Source: Bifidobacterium avesanii (GTDB taxonomy: Bacteria; Actinomycetota; Actinomycetes; Actinomycetales; Bifidobacteriaceae). Taken from it: 64,000 nt of DNA. Under the pieces are notes generated by a model that was not told where the DNA came from, did not search any database, and was given only the letters and a program-made list of their open reading frames with translations. The DNA lies in assembly GCF_009299475.1 (NCBI RefSeq), contig NZ_WBSN01000001.1, positions 124,001-188,000 on the forward strand. Reading direction: 5' to 3'. The position numbers and the translations under genes are program-made. Shown piece after piece: positions 1-8,251 of the stretch. Position 1 is the first letter of the stretch. Each line of letters starts with the position of its first letter.

Positions 1-847
1 TGCTGATCGCCGCGTTGTAGCTCAGCAGTCCAATACCCGGCCACGAAAATATGGTTTCGGTGATCACCGCGCCGGAAAGAACCGACGGGATTTGCAGACA
101 GAGAATGGTGATGATGGGCTTTGCGGCGTTTTTGAAGATGTGTGAGAAGATCACCTTGCGGCGGTTCAGGCCTTTGGCGAACAACGGCGCGACGAATCCC
201 GCAGAGAGAAGATTGCCGGCCGAGGATCGGATGTACCTGTTGTATGAGACGAACTCTCCAAGCATCAGCACGATTGCCGGCATGATCATATGCCGCAGTA
301 TGTCGAGAATGGCCTGACCACCGACATACCCTGCTCCGGCGGTTACGATTCCGGAACTCGGCAAAAGCCGGAGATCAATGGAGAATACCTTCAACAGGAT
401 CATCGCGAAGAAGAATCCGGGAATGGACACGATGCCGAAGTTCACGACGGTCAGCACCGTGTCCGAGACCTTGCCCTGACGGATCGCCGCATAGAAGCCG
501 AACGGGACAGCCAGAGCGATCGCGATTACAGCCGCCACCAAAGCGAGGAACACCGTGTTGCCGATACGCTGTCCGATCAGAAAGCTGACTTTGGATCCCA
601 ACTGGATGGAATAGCCGAAGTCACCGGTCAATGCCCGTCCCAGCCATTTGACGTACTGCAGTGGCAGCGGGTCGTAATAACCGAGCTTGCGCATGACTTC
701 CTCCCTCACGTCCGGCGGCGTGTCGGGATCAAGCATGGAAGCATAGGGGTTGCCAGGCTGAAGATGGACGATCGCGAAGACGATCACCGAAATGCCAAAC
801 AACACAACGACGGCGATCATCAATCTTTTCAACAGATATCGGAACAT
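1..847 (-). CDS. ABC transporter permease, OppB/DppB type (3' end beyond window)
   Basis: Inner-membrane permease of a peptide or nickel-type (family 5) ABC importer. Translated from the ATG at 847, 282 residues are visible and the frame stays open to the left edge, so the C-terminus is missing. The N-terminus is one long membrane helix (about residues 8-30), followed by an extracytoplasmic stretch (31-95) and further helices. The ATPase-contacting EAA-type loop lies at about residues 221-241 (AKGLNRRKVIF is diagnostic), and FSWPGIGLL near residue 270 is typical of OppB/DppB. The start is 25 bp downstream of the substrate-binding-protein stop, so the two form one operon. The partner DppC-type permease and ATPases would lie left of the window. 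Family assignment is firm; substrate is not determinable. Confidence 0.9.
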   Translation of the reverse strand, partial: MFRYLLKRLMIAVVVLFGISVIVFAIVHLQPGNPYASMLDPDTPPDVREEVMRKLGYYDPLPLQYVKWLGRALTGDFGYSIQLGSKVSFLIGQRIGNTVFLALVAAVIAIALAVPFGFYAAIRQGKVSDTVLTVVNFGIVSIPGFFFAMILLKVFSIDLRLLPSSGIVTAGAGYVGGQAILDILRHMIMPAIVLMLGEFVSYNRYIRSSAGNLLSAGFVAPLFAKGLNRRKVIFSHIFKNAAKPIITILCLQIPSVLSGAVITETIFSWPGIGLLSYNAAIS

Positions 848-872
848 GGTGTTCTCTACTTCCGGTAGGCGT

Positions 873-2483
873 TTACTTCTTCAACGTCCATTGGTTGGAC
901 GTCAGGAAGGTCTCATAGGGGTATGGGTCGAATCCGTCGACGCCCTTCACCACGAAGCCCTTGTCGGCGACGTACAGCCACACGTTGGTGGCCGCCTCGT
1001 TCTGCGCCCTCAGATAGTTGGATGCGGATTCGCCGAAGGACTTCAGATCGGTACCGGTCACGGCAGGCCCCTGACCTGTCCAATGGGACCAGAAATCATT
1101 GGCACCATATTGCAACAGACGGTAGGTCGACCCCATGAACGCCCCATCGAACTGCTGGTTTTCATCAAGCAGCTTGGACAGCAGCGAGTTGAAGTCGACG
1201 CTTGCCAAAGATGCGTCGATGCCAATCGCCTGATAGTTCTTCTGCAGGATCGGTGCGACAAGGCTGTTGAGCTTGCTGTTGGTGGAGTATTCGATCTTGA
1301 AGGTGAATTTCTCACCGTCCTTGTCAAGAATGCCGTCGCCGTCGGTATCCGTCCAGCCGGCCTCCTTTAGCAGCTCCTTGGCCTTTTCCGGATCATACTT
1401 GTATTCGTTGAGATCCTTCGGATAATTCGGATCCTCGGGATTGGCGATGGCGTTCGTCGCTTTGGCGTGGCCGTAGAGCACCGAGTCAATGATGCTCTGA
1501 CGATCGGCCGCATAGACCAGAGCCTGACGCACTTTGACATCCTTCAGACGCGGATTCGTGGTGTCAAGTCCCATGTAGGAGCCACCGCTGCCGGGCAGCT
1601 GCACAATCTCAGCACCGGCATCCTTGTAGGCCTGAATCTGGGAGGGATTCCAATCGGAGACATCGGCAATATTAACTTCTCCATTGGTGAGCGCCGCCTG
1701 CAGGTTTTCGGAATTGATCACCTTGAAAATCAGATTCTTGATCTTCGGGGCACCGCCAAAGTAATCGGGATTGGCTTCAAGCGATACGTACTGTCCGTCC
1801 GCGAATTCCTTGAACTTGTACGGACCGGTGCCGACAGGCTTGCGGAGCACATCCACGTCGGTCTTCCACTGCTTGATCGGCACCTTCTCCCAGATATGCT
1901 TGGCGAAGATCGGATAGTCGACCAATTGGCTGAACATGGCCGGATAGGGGGTTTCAAAGTCGAACTCCACCGTGTACTTGTCAAGGGCTTTCACACCGGG
2001 GAAATCCTTGGTTTTTCCTTCGTGGAAGTCTTTGTATCCCTTGAGGTAGCTGACGAATTTCTGTCCGCCGCTGGGATAATCGGGATCGGCATTGGCGGTG
2101 TAGTTGTATACGACATCGTCCGCGGTGAAGGGCTCGCCATCATGCCACTTCACATCTTGTCGCAGTTTGAAAGTGACCGTCTTTCCATCTTCGGATTGGG
2201 TCCACGATTCGGCCAGCTCCGGCTGAAATTCCTGATTCTTGTCAACATGAACTAACCGGCTATATACGTTGAAAATGATTGCGCGGTCATAGTCCGTACC
2301 ATACAGCGAGGGATTAAAAATACCATTGGGGTTCTGCGAAAGCGCATAGGTGATCGTATCACCTCCCCCGGTTGAGCCGGTGGCATTGGGATCTCCGACG
2401 CCACATGCCGCCGCAGTACAGATCAGCGCTGCGGAAATGACCGTTGCAAAAGCTTTCTTGACCGCTCTCATGATGTTCTCCAT
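873..2483 (-). CDS. ABC transporter substrate-binding lipoprotein, family 5 (peptide/oligosaccharide type)
   Basis: Extracellular solute-binding lipoprotein, about 536 aa, first gene of the transporter operon. From ATG 2483 (alternative ATG 2471, itself preceded by GGAG) there is a basic N-terminus and a hydrophobic segment ending at an AAAC-G lipobox, so it is probably lipid-anchored. The body has the SBP_bac_5 signature: the YALSQNPNGIFNP start of the mature fold, the DVKWHDGEPFTADDVVY motif, GTGPYKF, and a calcium-loop-like DTDGDGILDKDG common in this family. The upstream non-coding 300 bp holds an 8-bp inverted repeat and a LacI-like half palindrome that could control it. GC content is visibly lower than in the housekeeping genes to the right, which may mean acquisition. 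Ligand unknown; peptides are the family norm, but oligosaccharide-binding members exist in bifidobacteria. Confidence 0.92.
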   Translation of the reverse strand: MENIMRAVKKAFATVISAALICTAAACGVGDPNATGSTGGGDTITYALSQNPNGIFNPSLYGTDYDRAIIFNVYSRLVHVDKNQEFQPELAESWTQSEDGKTVTFKLRQDVKWHDGEPFTADDVVYNYTANADPDYPSGGQKFVSYLKGYKDFHEGKTKDFPGVKALDKYTVEFDFETPYPAMFSQLVDYPIFAKHIWEKVPIKQWKTDVDVLRKPVGTGPYKFKEFADGQYVSLEANPDYFGGAPKIKNLIFKVINSENLQAALTNGEVNIADVSDWNPSQIQAYKDAGAEIVQLPGSGGSYMGLDTTNPRLKDVKVRQALVYAADRQSIIDSVLYGHAKATNAIANPEDPNYPKDLNEYKYDPEKAKELLKEAGWTDTDGDGILDKDGEKFTFKIEYSTNSKLNSLVAPILQKNYQAIGIDASLASVDFNSLLSKLLDENQQFDGAFMGSTYRLLQYGANDFWSHWTGQGPAVTGTDLKSFGESASNYLRAQNEAATNVWLYVADKGFVVKGVDGFDPYPYETFLTSNQWTLKK

Positions 2484-2797
2484 GTGTTTGGATCTCTCTT
2501 CGTGCCTCGCGAACATCGCTGGGCCGAAATGTCGTCTCTCGGCATCATCATCGATGCCGGTTTCGCCATCACCTCCTTGTAGTTGCCATGCTATGTGTGA
2601 AAAATCGTTGCTACTGATTTTTCCTATGCGAGTTGCTTTGAGAGTTATTCGTTTTCATCGATTCGGGAAACAACGCCGTCATGCGGACCGGTTTCTCCTT
2701 GCTCCCTTCTCTCGCAATGCTGTTAACGTTATGTCAATGTCTGCGTGAACATTCCGCGCCGGTCATCGCTTGTGCCTATGACCGGCTATAAGCATGT
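2484..2797 (-). promoter_or_regulatory. Promoter region of the ABC operon with two palindromes
   Basis: Non-coding stretch upstream of the lipoprotein gene. It contains a perfect 8-bp inverted repeat GAAAAATC (2599-2606) / GATTTTTC (2616-2623) with a 9-bp spacer. It also holds an 8-bp palindrome TAACGTTA (2724-2731) inside TGTTAACGTTATGT, which has the central CG of LacI-family operators. The region is AT-richer than its surroundings. No regulator gene lies next to it in the window, so the operator assignment is inference. Confidence 0.35.
2758..2786 (-). terminator. Hairpin after the patB/malY-type gene
   Basis: Perfect 9-bp inverted repeat GCCGGTCAT / ATGACCGGC with an 11-nt loop, 11 bp beyond the stop of the aminotransferase-fold gene on the minus strand. 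There is no clear U-run after it, so it may be a weak terminator or only an mRNA-stabilising stem. Confidence 0.5.
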
Positions 2798-4066
2798 TCA
2801 TCGGGCAAGAACTTTTATCTGCGCTTCCATCGGCACCAGCCCGTCCTCCGCGAGCGCAGCGTGCATGCGCTCGAGGCTCGCCTTGAGCAGCGGATAGGGC
2901 ATGGCGAAGTTGAAGCGGGCGCAGCCCGCGCCGTTGGAGCCGCATTCGGTGCCGGCGGTCATGGCGACTTTGGCGCGTTCGCGGAAGTAGGCGGCGGGGT
3001 CGGCGATGCCGAGTTCGGTGAAGTCCAGCCATGCGATGTAGGTGCCGGCGGGCGGGACGTAGCGCACGCCGGGGAAGCGTTCGGCCATCTCCCCGGTGAG
3101 CAGGCGTTCGTTGCGTCTGAGGTAGGCGAGCGCCTGGTCGAGCCACGCCGCTCCCCCGCGGTAGGCGGCCTCGGCGCCCACGGCCCCGATGGTGGCGGTC
3201 TGGTGCTCGGACCATTCGGCGCGGTCCATCCATACTTTGAGGTCGTCGGGGTTGGTGAGGATCACCTGCGCGCACTTGATGCCGGGGATGTTGAACGCCT
3301 TGGATGCGGAGGTGGCGGTCATCGACTGCATGGCGGCGGTCGCGCAGATCGTGGCGAACGGCACGTGACGGCCGTCGAACACGAACGGGGCGTGGATCTC
3401 GTCGTTGAAGATGCGCACGCCGTATTCGTCGGCGAGCGCGGAGATCGCGCGCATCTCATCCACGGTGAGGACCTTGCCGATCGGGTTGTGCGGGTTGCAC
3501 AGCACGAAGGCGCGGCAGCCGTCCTCGAACGCGCGGCGGATGGCGTCGAAGTCGAACAGCCAGCCGTCGTTGGCGTCGGAGGCGGATTCGGCCCGCAGCA
3601 TGGGGATTTCGATCACGTCCACGCCGTACAGGCGCGGCACGCTGAGGAACGGCATGTAGGCGGGCGTGGGCACGACGATCGAGCGGCCGGAGCCGACGAA
3701 CTCACGCAGGAACACCTCGAACGCCTCGAGCACGTCCGGCACGGGACGGATGCACGCGGGGTCCACGTCCCACCCGTAGCGGTCGTGCTGCCATGCGGCG
3801 CACGCCTCGGCCACGCGGCGCTTCCACGGGTCGGAGATGTAGCCGAGCTCGCATTGGCGCACGGCGTCGACCAGCGCGTCCTGGATGCACGGGGCGAGGC
3901 CCAGGTCCATTTCGGCGATGAACGCGCCGGCGCATCCCGGGTAGCGGGTCCATTTGTCGCTGCATGTGGCGGCGAGCTGTTCGGGGGTCTGCGCGTCGAT
4001 GGCGCGGGTGTCGAATCCGGTGTCGAATCCGGCGTCGAATCCGGTCTGCAAAGTCATGGTGTCCAT
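2798..4066 (-). CDS. PatB/MalY-type PLP-dependent C-S beta-lyase (aminotransferase fold I)
   Basis: Cytosolic fold-type I PLP enzyme of the MalY/PatB family (cystathionine beta-lyase activity), 422 aa, the usual size. Visible features: DKWTRYP near the N-terminus, NPHNPIG (about 191-197), NDEIHAPFV with the PLP-ring Asp (about 222), and SASKAFNIPG with the Schiff-base lysine (about 256). The C-terminal CARFNFAMP carries the carboxylate-binding Arg. ATG 4066 has no Shine-Dalgarno; CATACT (4073-4078 complement) sits 6 nt upstream, as for a leaderless mRNA. The first residues are encoded by three 12-bp repeats giving a GFDA/GFDT/GFDT run. A LysR gene lies upstream with a palindrome array between. 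Likely role: cystathionine or cysteine-conjugate cleavage in methionine metabolism. Confidence 0.88.
   Translation of the reverse strand: MDTMTLQTGFDAGFDTGFDTRAIDAQTPEQLAATCSDKWTRYPGCAGAFIAEMDLGLAPCIQDALVDAVRQCELGYISDPWKRRVAEACAAWQHDRYGWDVDPACIRPVPDVLEAFEVFLREFVGSGRSIVVPTPAYMPFLSVPRLYGVDVIEIPMLRAESASDANDGWLFDFDAIRRAFEDGCRAFVLCNPHNPIGKVLTVDEMRAISALADEYGVRIFNDEIHAPFVFDGRHVPFATICATAAMQSMTATSASKAFNIPGIKCAQVILTNPDDLKVWMDRAEWSEHQTATIGAVGAEAAYRGGAAWLDQALAYLRRNERLLTGEMAERFPGVRYVPPAGTYIAWLDFTELGIADPAAYFRERAKVAMTAGTECGSNGAGCARFNFAMPYPLLKASLERMHAALAEDGLVPMEAQIKVLAR
4011..4046 (+). repeat. Three tandem 12-bp repeats at the patB/malY 5' end
   Basis: Three consecutive near-identical 12-mers (TCGAATCCGGTG type) at 4011-4022, 4023-4034 and 4035-4046. 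They are in frame and add a GFD(A/T) repeat to the N-terminus of the C-S lyase. Copy number changes would alter protein length by four residues without a frameshift. Confidence 0.8.
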
Positions 4067-4257
4067 GGTTCGAGTATGGCCGGGCCGCGGCGCGTGCGCC
4101 ATGCCCCGGCTCCCCCGTCTGGTTGGCCGCCATCGCGGTTTGCTTATATCACCGATCGGCGTCCGCGGGCACGGCGGCGCGGAACGTTCCCGCCCCGGTC
4201 CAGCCGTTCCTCCGCCATGCGTCGTGTCCTCCCCGCGCCCCGGCGCTCCGGCGCCCC

Positions 4258-4482
4258 TTTTGCAAAAAAGTTACAGCAACGACGCCGGATGGGCGTCTTC
4301 GGCGTCCGTTTTGTAACGACGTTACAAAACGTGCCTTCAGGGGTTCCGCTCGGCGTCTGTTCTGTAACGGTTTTACAAAACGGACGCCGGAGGGGACCGT
4401 ATCGCGTCGGTTTTGTAAAACCGTCACAAAAGCGACGTCCGGAGTCGGGTTTCGTTGTCCTTTTTGTAAATCTGTTACGGAA
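4258..4482 (+). repeat. Array of five 21-bp palindromes, exact 51-bp period
   Basis: Lies in the 625-bp gap between the LysR gene and the C-S lyase gene. Five imperfect palindromes of the form TTTTGTAA-N5-TTACAAAA start at 4258, 4309, 4360, 4411 and 4462, i.e. exactly 51 bp apart. The second is perfect over 12-bp arms (4307-4318 / 4320-4331, 1-nt centre). The 30-bp GC-rich spacers are partly conserved (ends like GGCGTCCG or GCGTCGG; starts like CGGACGCCGGA). Because 51 is 17 codons, several frames read through as 17-residue repeats, but no frame has a credible start or composition, so I treat it as non-coding. It may be a multi-operator region for the neighbouring regulator or a minisatellite. 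Confidence 0.85.
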
Positions 4483-4654
4483 TGGGCGCCAAAACGGACG
4501 CCGCCGGACGGACGTTGACGCCTGCGCTCCGACCGGCCGGCATGCAGACCGTCGCGGCGGCCGCCCCGCCATCCATCACACAGCTCCCCGCACCGGCCGT
4601 CGCGCCGATCATCGCGTCCATCCACCGCACACGGACCGATTCCGCTCCGCCACG

Positions 4655-4673
4655 GGCAGGCCTTCTGCCTGCC
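4655..4673 (-). terminator. Hairpin after lysR
   Basis: Perfect GGCAGGC / GCCTGCC stem with a 5-nt loop, 18 bp beyond the LysR gene stop on the minus strand. No strong U-run follows. Probable terminator separating lysR from the palindrome array. Confidence 0.5.
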
Positions 4674-4691
4674 GCAGCGGCCGCCCGCCCC

Positions 4692-5621
4692 TTACGCCAT
4701 GAGGAACCGTCTGGTGGTCTGGCGGATGGCCTCCCTGAGCCGCTGGAGTTCGGGGCGCTCGTCGCCCTTGCGGGTCACCATCCCGATGGTGCGGTAGGCG
4801 TTTCCGTCCGCGATGGGGCACGCGGCGAGGTCGCCCTGCAGCGCGTTGTGGATGGACAGTTCGGAGACGATCGAGACGCCCTGGCCCATTTCCACGAGGT
4901 TCTGCGTGACCCAGGTGTCCTCGGTCGAATGGGTGATGACCGGCACGAATCCGGCGGACCGGGCCATGCTCATAAGGTTGGCGCGGCACGTTTCGCATCC
5001 GGCGATCCACCGCTGATCCGCGAGCCGGGAGAGGTCCACGGGTTCGCCGTCCCTCTCGTACTGCCTGCCGACCTCGGAGTTCCTGGGCACGAGCAGGCGC
5101 AGCGGGTCCTTTCCGCAGTATTCGACCGTGCAGTCGTCGTTCGCCAGCGGGGCGCGGGAGAGCGCGTCGTAGCGGAACACGAGCGCGCAGTCGCCGCCGC
5201 CCGCGATGAGGCTGCGCACGGCCTCCGGGGGTTCCATCTGCGTGAGTCGGACCGTGATGTCCGACGTCTGTCCGATCTTCACGAGCGTGCGCGCGAGGAT
5301 GGTCGAGCAGATGGACGGCGGGGCGAGCACGTGCAGCCGGCGCGCGTTGCCGCGGCGGTATTCGTCCAGCTCCTGTTCGGCCTGCAGCACGCGGTTGGCG
5401 ATCATTTCGCCGTGCTTGGCGAGCAGTTGGCCCGCCGGGGTGAGTTGCACGCCGTGCGACGTGCGTTTGAGCAGTGCGCACCCGCATTCGTCCTGCAGTT
5501 TGCGGATCTGCTGGCTGATCGCGGGCTGCGACCAGCCGATCTCGCGCGCGGCGGCCGCGAGCGAGCCGCACCGCGCCACGTGCCAGAGCGTCACCAGCAG
5601 CTGCGGATTCACATGTCTCAT
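4692..5621 (-). CDS. LysR-family transcriptional regulator
   Basis: 309-aa DNA-binding regulator. The N-terminal winged helix-turn-helix (about residues 1-65) is clear: GSLAAAAREIGWSQPAISQQ followed by LQDECGCALLKRT and LTPAGQLL. A substrate-sensing periplasmic-binding-like domain follows (about 90-300). The domain has several cysteines, including CETCRA near residue 209, so redox or thiol sensing is possible but unproven. ATG 5621 lacks a Shine-Dalgarno and has TACACT 8 nt upstream (5630-5635 complement), suggesting a near-leaderless mRNA. It is transcribed in the same direction as the C-S lyase gene, with the five-palindrome array between them. Control of sulfur amino acid metabolism is a plausible inference only. 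Confidence 0.92.
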   Translation of the reverse strand: MRHVNPQLLVTLWHVARCGSLAAAAREIGWSQPAISQQIRKLQDECGCALLKRTSHGVQLTPAGQLLAKHGEMIANRVLQAEQELDEYRRGNARRLHVLAPPSICSTILARTLVKIGQTSDITVRLTQMEPPEAVRSLIAGGGDCALVFRYDALSRAPLANDDCTVEYCGKDPLRLLVPRNSEVGRQYERDGEPVDLSRLADQRWIAGCETCRANLMSMARSAGFVPVITHSTEDTWVTQNLVEMGQGVSIVSELSIHNALQGDLAACPIADGNAYRTIGMVTRKGDERPELQRLREAIRQTTRRFLMA

Positions 5622-5706
5622 GCGAAGCGAGTGTAGTACGCCGGTGCCGCAACCGGGCGGATCGCACCGCCGGACGGTCCGGGGAATCGGACGGGCCGCA
5701 CGGGCC

Positions 5707-6750
5707 TCACATGGAGATCTTCGTCATGGGCATGGCGGAGTCGATGGCGAAGTCCGGCGCGCTGGGAGACACGCCCGCCTCCACGAGGTTCACGCCGAGC
5801 ATGGCGACCATGGCGCCGTTGTCCGTGCACAGCTTGATTTGCGGGATGCGCACTTCGACGCCGTGGCGCTCGCCGTATTCGAGGAGCTTGGCCCTCAGCT
5901 GCGAGTTCGCGGAGAAGCCGCCGCCCACGATGAGCGTCTTCGAGCCGTACTGCTCGCAGCCGCGCATGGCCTTCCTGGCGAGCACGGTGGCCACGGAGTC
6001 CGCGAGCGAGGCGCACACGTCGTCCACGGGCACGTCGAGGCCCGCGGCCTGACGTCCCTCCACCCAGCGGGCCACGGCGGTCTTGACGCCGGAGAAGCTG
6101 AAGTCGTACGGGTGCCTGGCGCCGGCCTGCCCCTGCGTGAGGCCCTGCGGCACCTTGATGGCGTGCGGGTCGCCGTTCTGCGCGTGGCGGTCGATGTGCG
6201 GGCCGCCGGGGTACGGGAAGCCGAGCAGGCGGGCGACCTTGTCGAAGCACTCCCCCGCGGCGTCGTCGAGCGTGGTGCCGACCACGTCCACGTGCCGGGC
6301 CACGTCCTCCACGTGCAACAGCGACGTGTGGCCGCCGGAGACGATGAGGGCGAGCGTGTCCGGCGGGAACGGGCCGAACTGCAGCTGGGTGACGGCGATG
6401 TGGCCGATCACGTGGTTGATGCCGTAGATCGGCTTGTTCGCGGCCCAAGCGAGCGCCTTCGCGCCGGAGACGCCCACGGCGAGGCATCCGGCGAGCCCCG
6501 GCCCTGCGGACACGGCGATCGCGTCCACGTCGGACAGTTCCATGCCCGCGTCCGCGAGCGCCTTGGACACGCACGGCACGAACGCCTCGGCGTGGGCGCG
6601 GGACGCGATTTCGGGGATGACGCCGCCGTAGCGGGCGTGCTCCTCCATGGAGGAGGCGACGACGTTGGACAGCAGTTCGCGGCCGCGCACGATGGCGGCG
6701 GCGGTTTCGTCGCAGGTCGATTCGATGCCGAGCACCACTGGTTCGCTCAT
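5707..6750 (-). CDS. tsaD: tRNA N6-adenosine threonylcarbamoyltransferase TsaD
   Basis: Catalytic subunit that transfers the threonylcarbamoyl group to A37 of ANN-decoding tRNAs (t6A), acting with TsaB and TsaE in the cytosol. 347 aa, usual length. Visible: the ASKHA-type start VLGIESTCDETAAAIV, the metal-binding pair in NHVIGHIAVT, the SGGHTSLL nucleotide loop, and a C-terminal VGGGFSANSQLR plus CTDNGAMVA. The ATG overlaps the rimI stop by 4 bp (ATGA), so translation is coupled. It is the last gene of the tsaE-tsaB-rimI-tsaD group. Confidence 0.97.
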   Translation of the reverse strand: MSEPVVLGIESTCDETAAAIVRGRELLSNVVASSMEEHARYGGVIPEIASRAHAEAFVPCVSKALADAGMELSDVDAIAVSAGPGLAGCLAVGVSGAKALAWAANKPIYGINHVIGHIAVTQLQFGPFPPDTLALIVSGGHTSLLHVEDVARHVDVVGTTLDDAAGECFDKVARLLGFPYPGGPHIDRHAQNGDPHAIKVPQGLTQGQAGARHPYDFSFSGVKTAVARWVEGRQAAGLDVPVDDVCASLADSVATVLARKAMRGCEQYGSKTLIVGGGFSANSQLRAKLLEYGERHGVEVRIPQIKLCTDNGAMVAMLGVNLVEAGVSPSAPDFAIDSAMPMTKISM

Positions 6751-7319
6751 TGCGCGGTTCCTTTCCTGTCGGTGTGGTCCTGTTCTTGCGGGGCATGGGA
6801 CGGCTGGAACCCGACGGGGCGCGGGTTGAGCTCCAGCGCCATGACGTGCGCGTCCGTACCCTCGGGCTGGTAGTAGCGCTTCCTCAGGCCTATGTTCTCG
6901 AAGCCGAAGCGCCGGTAGAGCGCGATGGCGGGCGCGTTGTCCACGGCCACCTCGAGCAGCATGCGGCGGGCGCCCTGACGGCGTGCGGAGTCGATGAGCC
7001 GGCCGAGCAGGCCCGCGGCGATGCCGTGCCGCTGGTACGCTTTGCCGACGCCGATGTCCATGACCTCCGCGTCGTCGCCGTCGTACCAGTAGCCGGCGAA
7101 TCCGCGCACGGCCGGGGTTCCGCCGCCGTTCGGCGAGGTCCGCGCGTCCGGGGAGGCCGGCGCGTCCTCAACGTCGAACACGTAGGTGCGGGCGGGGGCG
7201 GAGAGCTCCTGCCGGATCGCGTTTTCGCTCCACGCGTGGCCGGCGAACAGTTCGACCTCCAGCGCGCGCACGGCGGCGACCGCGTCGTCGCGGCTCAGGT
7301 CGTTGAGGTCGACGATCAT
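6747..7319 (-). CDS. rimI: Ribosomal-protein-alanine N-acetyltransferase, RimI-type GNAT
   Basis: GNAT acetyltransferase, 190 aa from ATG 7319, which overlaps the tsaB stop (ATGA). The acetyl-CoA loop is AYQRHGIAAGLL and the C-terminal ALYRRFGFENIGLRKRYY is characteristic of RimI. A roughly 20-residue insert rich in Gly, Pro and Ser (around residues 55-75) precedes the core strand. Family members acetylate the N-terminal alanine of ribosomal protein bS18. A tsaB-rimI-tsaD order is widespread in actinobacteria. An upstream in-frame extension exists but is only the shadow of tsaB. Confidence 0.9.
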   Translation of the reverse strand: MIVDLNDLSRDDAVAAVRALEVELFAGHAWSENAIRQELSAPARTYVFDVEDAPASPDARTSPNGGGTPAVRGFAGYWYDGDDAEVMDIGVGKAYQRHGIAAGLLGRLIDSARRQGARRMLLEVAVDNAPAIALYRRFGFENIGLRKRYYQPEGTDAHVMALELNPRPVGFQPSHAPQEQDHTDRKGTAQ

Positions 7320-8227
7320 CGCGCGGCGTCCTTGCGCTCGCCGTCCCCGTGCGTGCCGCCGTGGCCGAGCACGTGCTTCAGCGGGTTGGGCACCTCGGCG
7401 TCGGGTCGGCGCAGGTAGAGCGGTTCGACGGGTTCGGGCTTCCCCCCGCGCGCCTCGCGGTCGAGGGCGCATCCGGCGAACATGGCAAGGCCGGCCGCGC
7501 CGCAGTCGAGCAGCGATCCGTCCACCACCGCGCCCTTGGCCTCGCCGAGGCCGTCCCACGCCGCGGCGTACTTGGCGGCGCCGTGGCCGATCACGTCCAC
7601 GACGTACCGCACGTCATGCCCCGCGGCCCGCTCTCCCGCCCCGTGCGCGGCGAGGGCCTCAAGCACGCGTTCGACGATGCGCTGCGGGTAGTCGATGTCC
7701 ATGGGGATCCAGCGGTCGGCCGCGGCGTCGGGGTTTTGCGCGGTGCCGTGGACGAGCGTGAAGTATAGCTGCTTGCGACGGGCGTCGTTGACGCACAGCG
7801 TGACGTGCCGATCGACCTCAGACGCCGATGCCGGGTCGATCTCAGCCCCGGCGGGCACGATGCGCGGCACGCCGGTGAGCATGTCCACGCCGTCGAACGC
7901 GCCGTTGCCCGTCATGACGCCGAACATGAGCTCGGCCTGCGGTTCGAGCACGTTCTGGCCGAGGAGCTTGGCGCCGGTGGCGAAGGCGAGCGCCTTGGCG
8001 GCCACGATGCCCGCCCTGAGGCCTGTGAACGGCGCGGGGCCGACGCCCACCACGATGCGGTCGAGGTCGGCCGGGGCCAGTCCGGCGTCCGCGACCGCGC
8101 GCGCGATGTTGACCTGCAGCTTCTCCACGTGGGTGCGCGAATCGGTCTCCACGATGGGTTCGCGTCCGACGATGCCCACGGTGGAGCCGTACGAGGTGTC
8201 GATCACCAGCGTCGCCGCCATGCTCAC
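7316..8227 (-). CDS. tsaB: tRNA t6A biosynthesis protein TsaB
   Basis: Non-catalytic partner of TsaD in the t6A complex; 303 aa, slightly longer than the usual 220-240 because of central inserts. The N-terminal ASKHA-like fold starts with LVIDTSYGSTVGIV and contains GVGPAPFTGLRAGIVAAKAL, the TsaB signature. The C-terminus ends in a Pro/Glu-rich stretch. Its stop overlaps the rimI start by 4 bp; tsaE ends 24 bp upstream. Cytosolic. Confidence 0.93.
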   Translation of the reverse strand: MSMAATLVIDTSYGSTVGIVGREPIVETDSRTHVEKLQVNIARAVADAGLAPADLDRIVVGVGPAPFTGLRAGIVAAKALAFATGAKLLGQNVLEPQAELMFGVMTGNGAFDGVDMLTGVPRIVPAGAEIDPASASEVDRHVTLCVNDARRKQLYFTLVHGTAQNPDAAADRWIPMDIDYPQRIVERVLEALAAHGAGERAAGHDVRYVVDVIGHGAAKYAAAWDGLGEAKGAVVDGSLLDCGAAGLAMFAGCALDREARGGKPEPVEPLYLRRPDAEVPNPLKHVLGHGGTHGDGERKDAAR

Positions 8228-8251
8228 TCCTTTGCCCTTCCAGTTTGCCGT

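Noticed and set aside
2724..2731. Full LacI-family operator upstream of the peptide-type ABC operon
   Set aside because: Only an 8-bp palindromic core; outer positions do not match. Kept as a weak note in the promoter region rather than as a separate finding.
4258..4482. CRISPR array
   Set aside because: Repeats are imperfect palindromes, spacers are mutually similar, only five units, and no cas genes in the window.
3964..4625. Open frames on both strands across the 51-bp array that read as 17-residue repeats (for example FCxxxTKxTP units)
   Set aside because: 51 bp is a multiple of three, so every frame repeats; frames on both strands look equally good, composition is Arg/Thr-rich, and there are no ribosome-binding sites. 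The comparable 52-bp array cannot code, which argues that both are non-coding.
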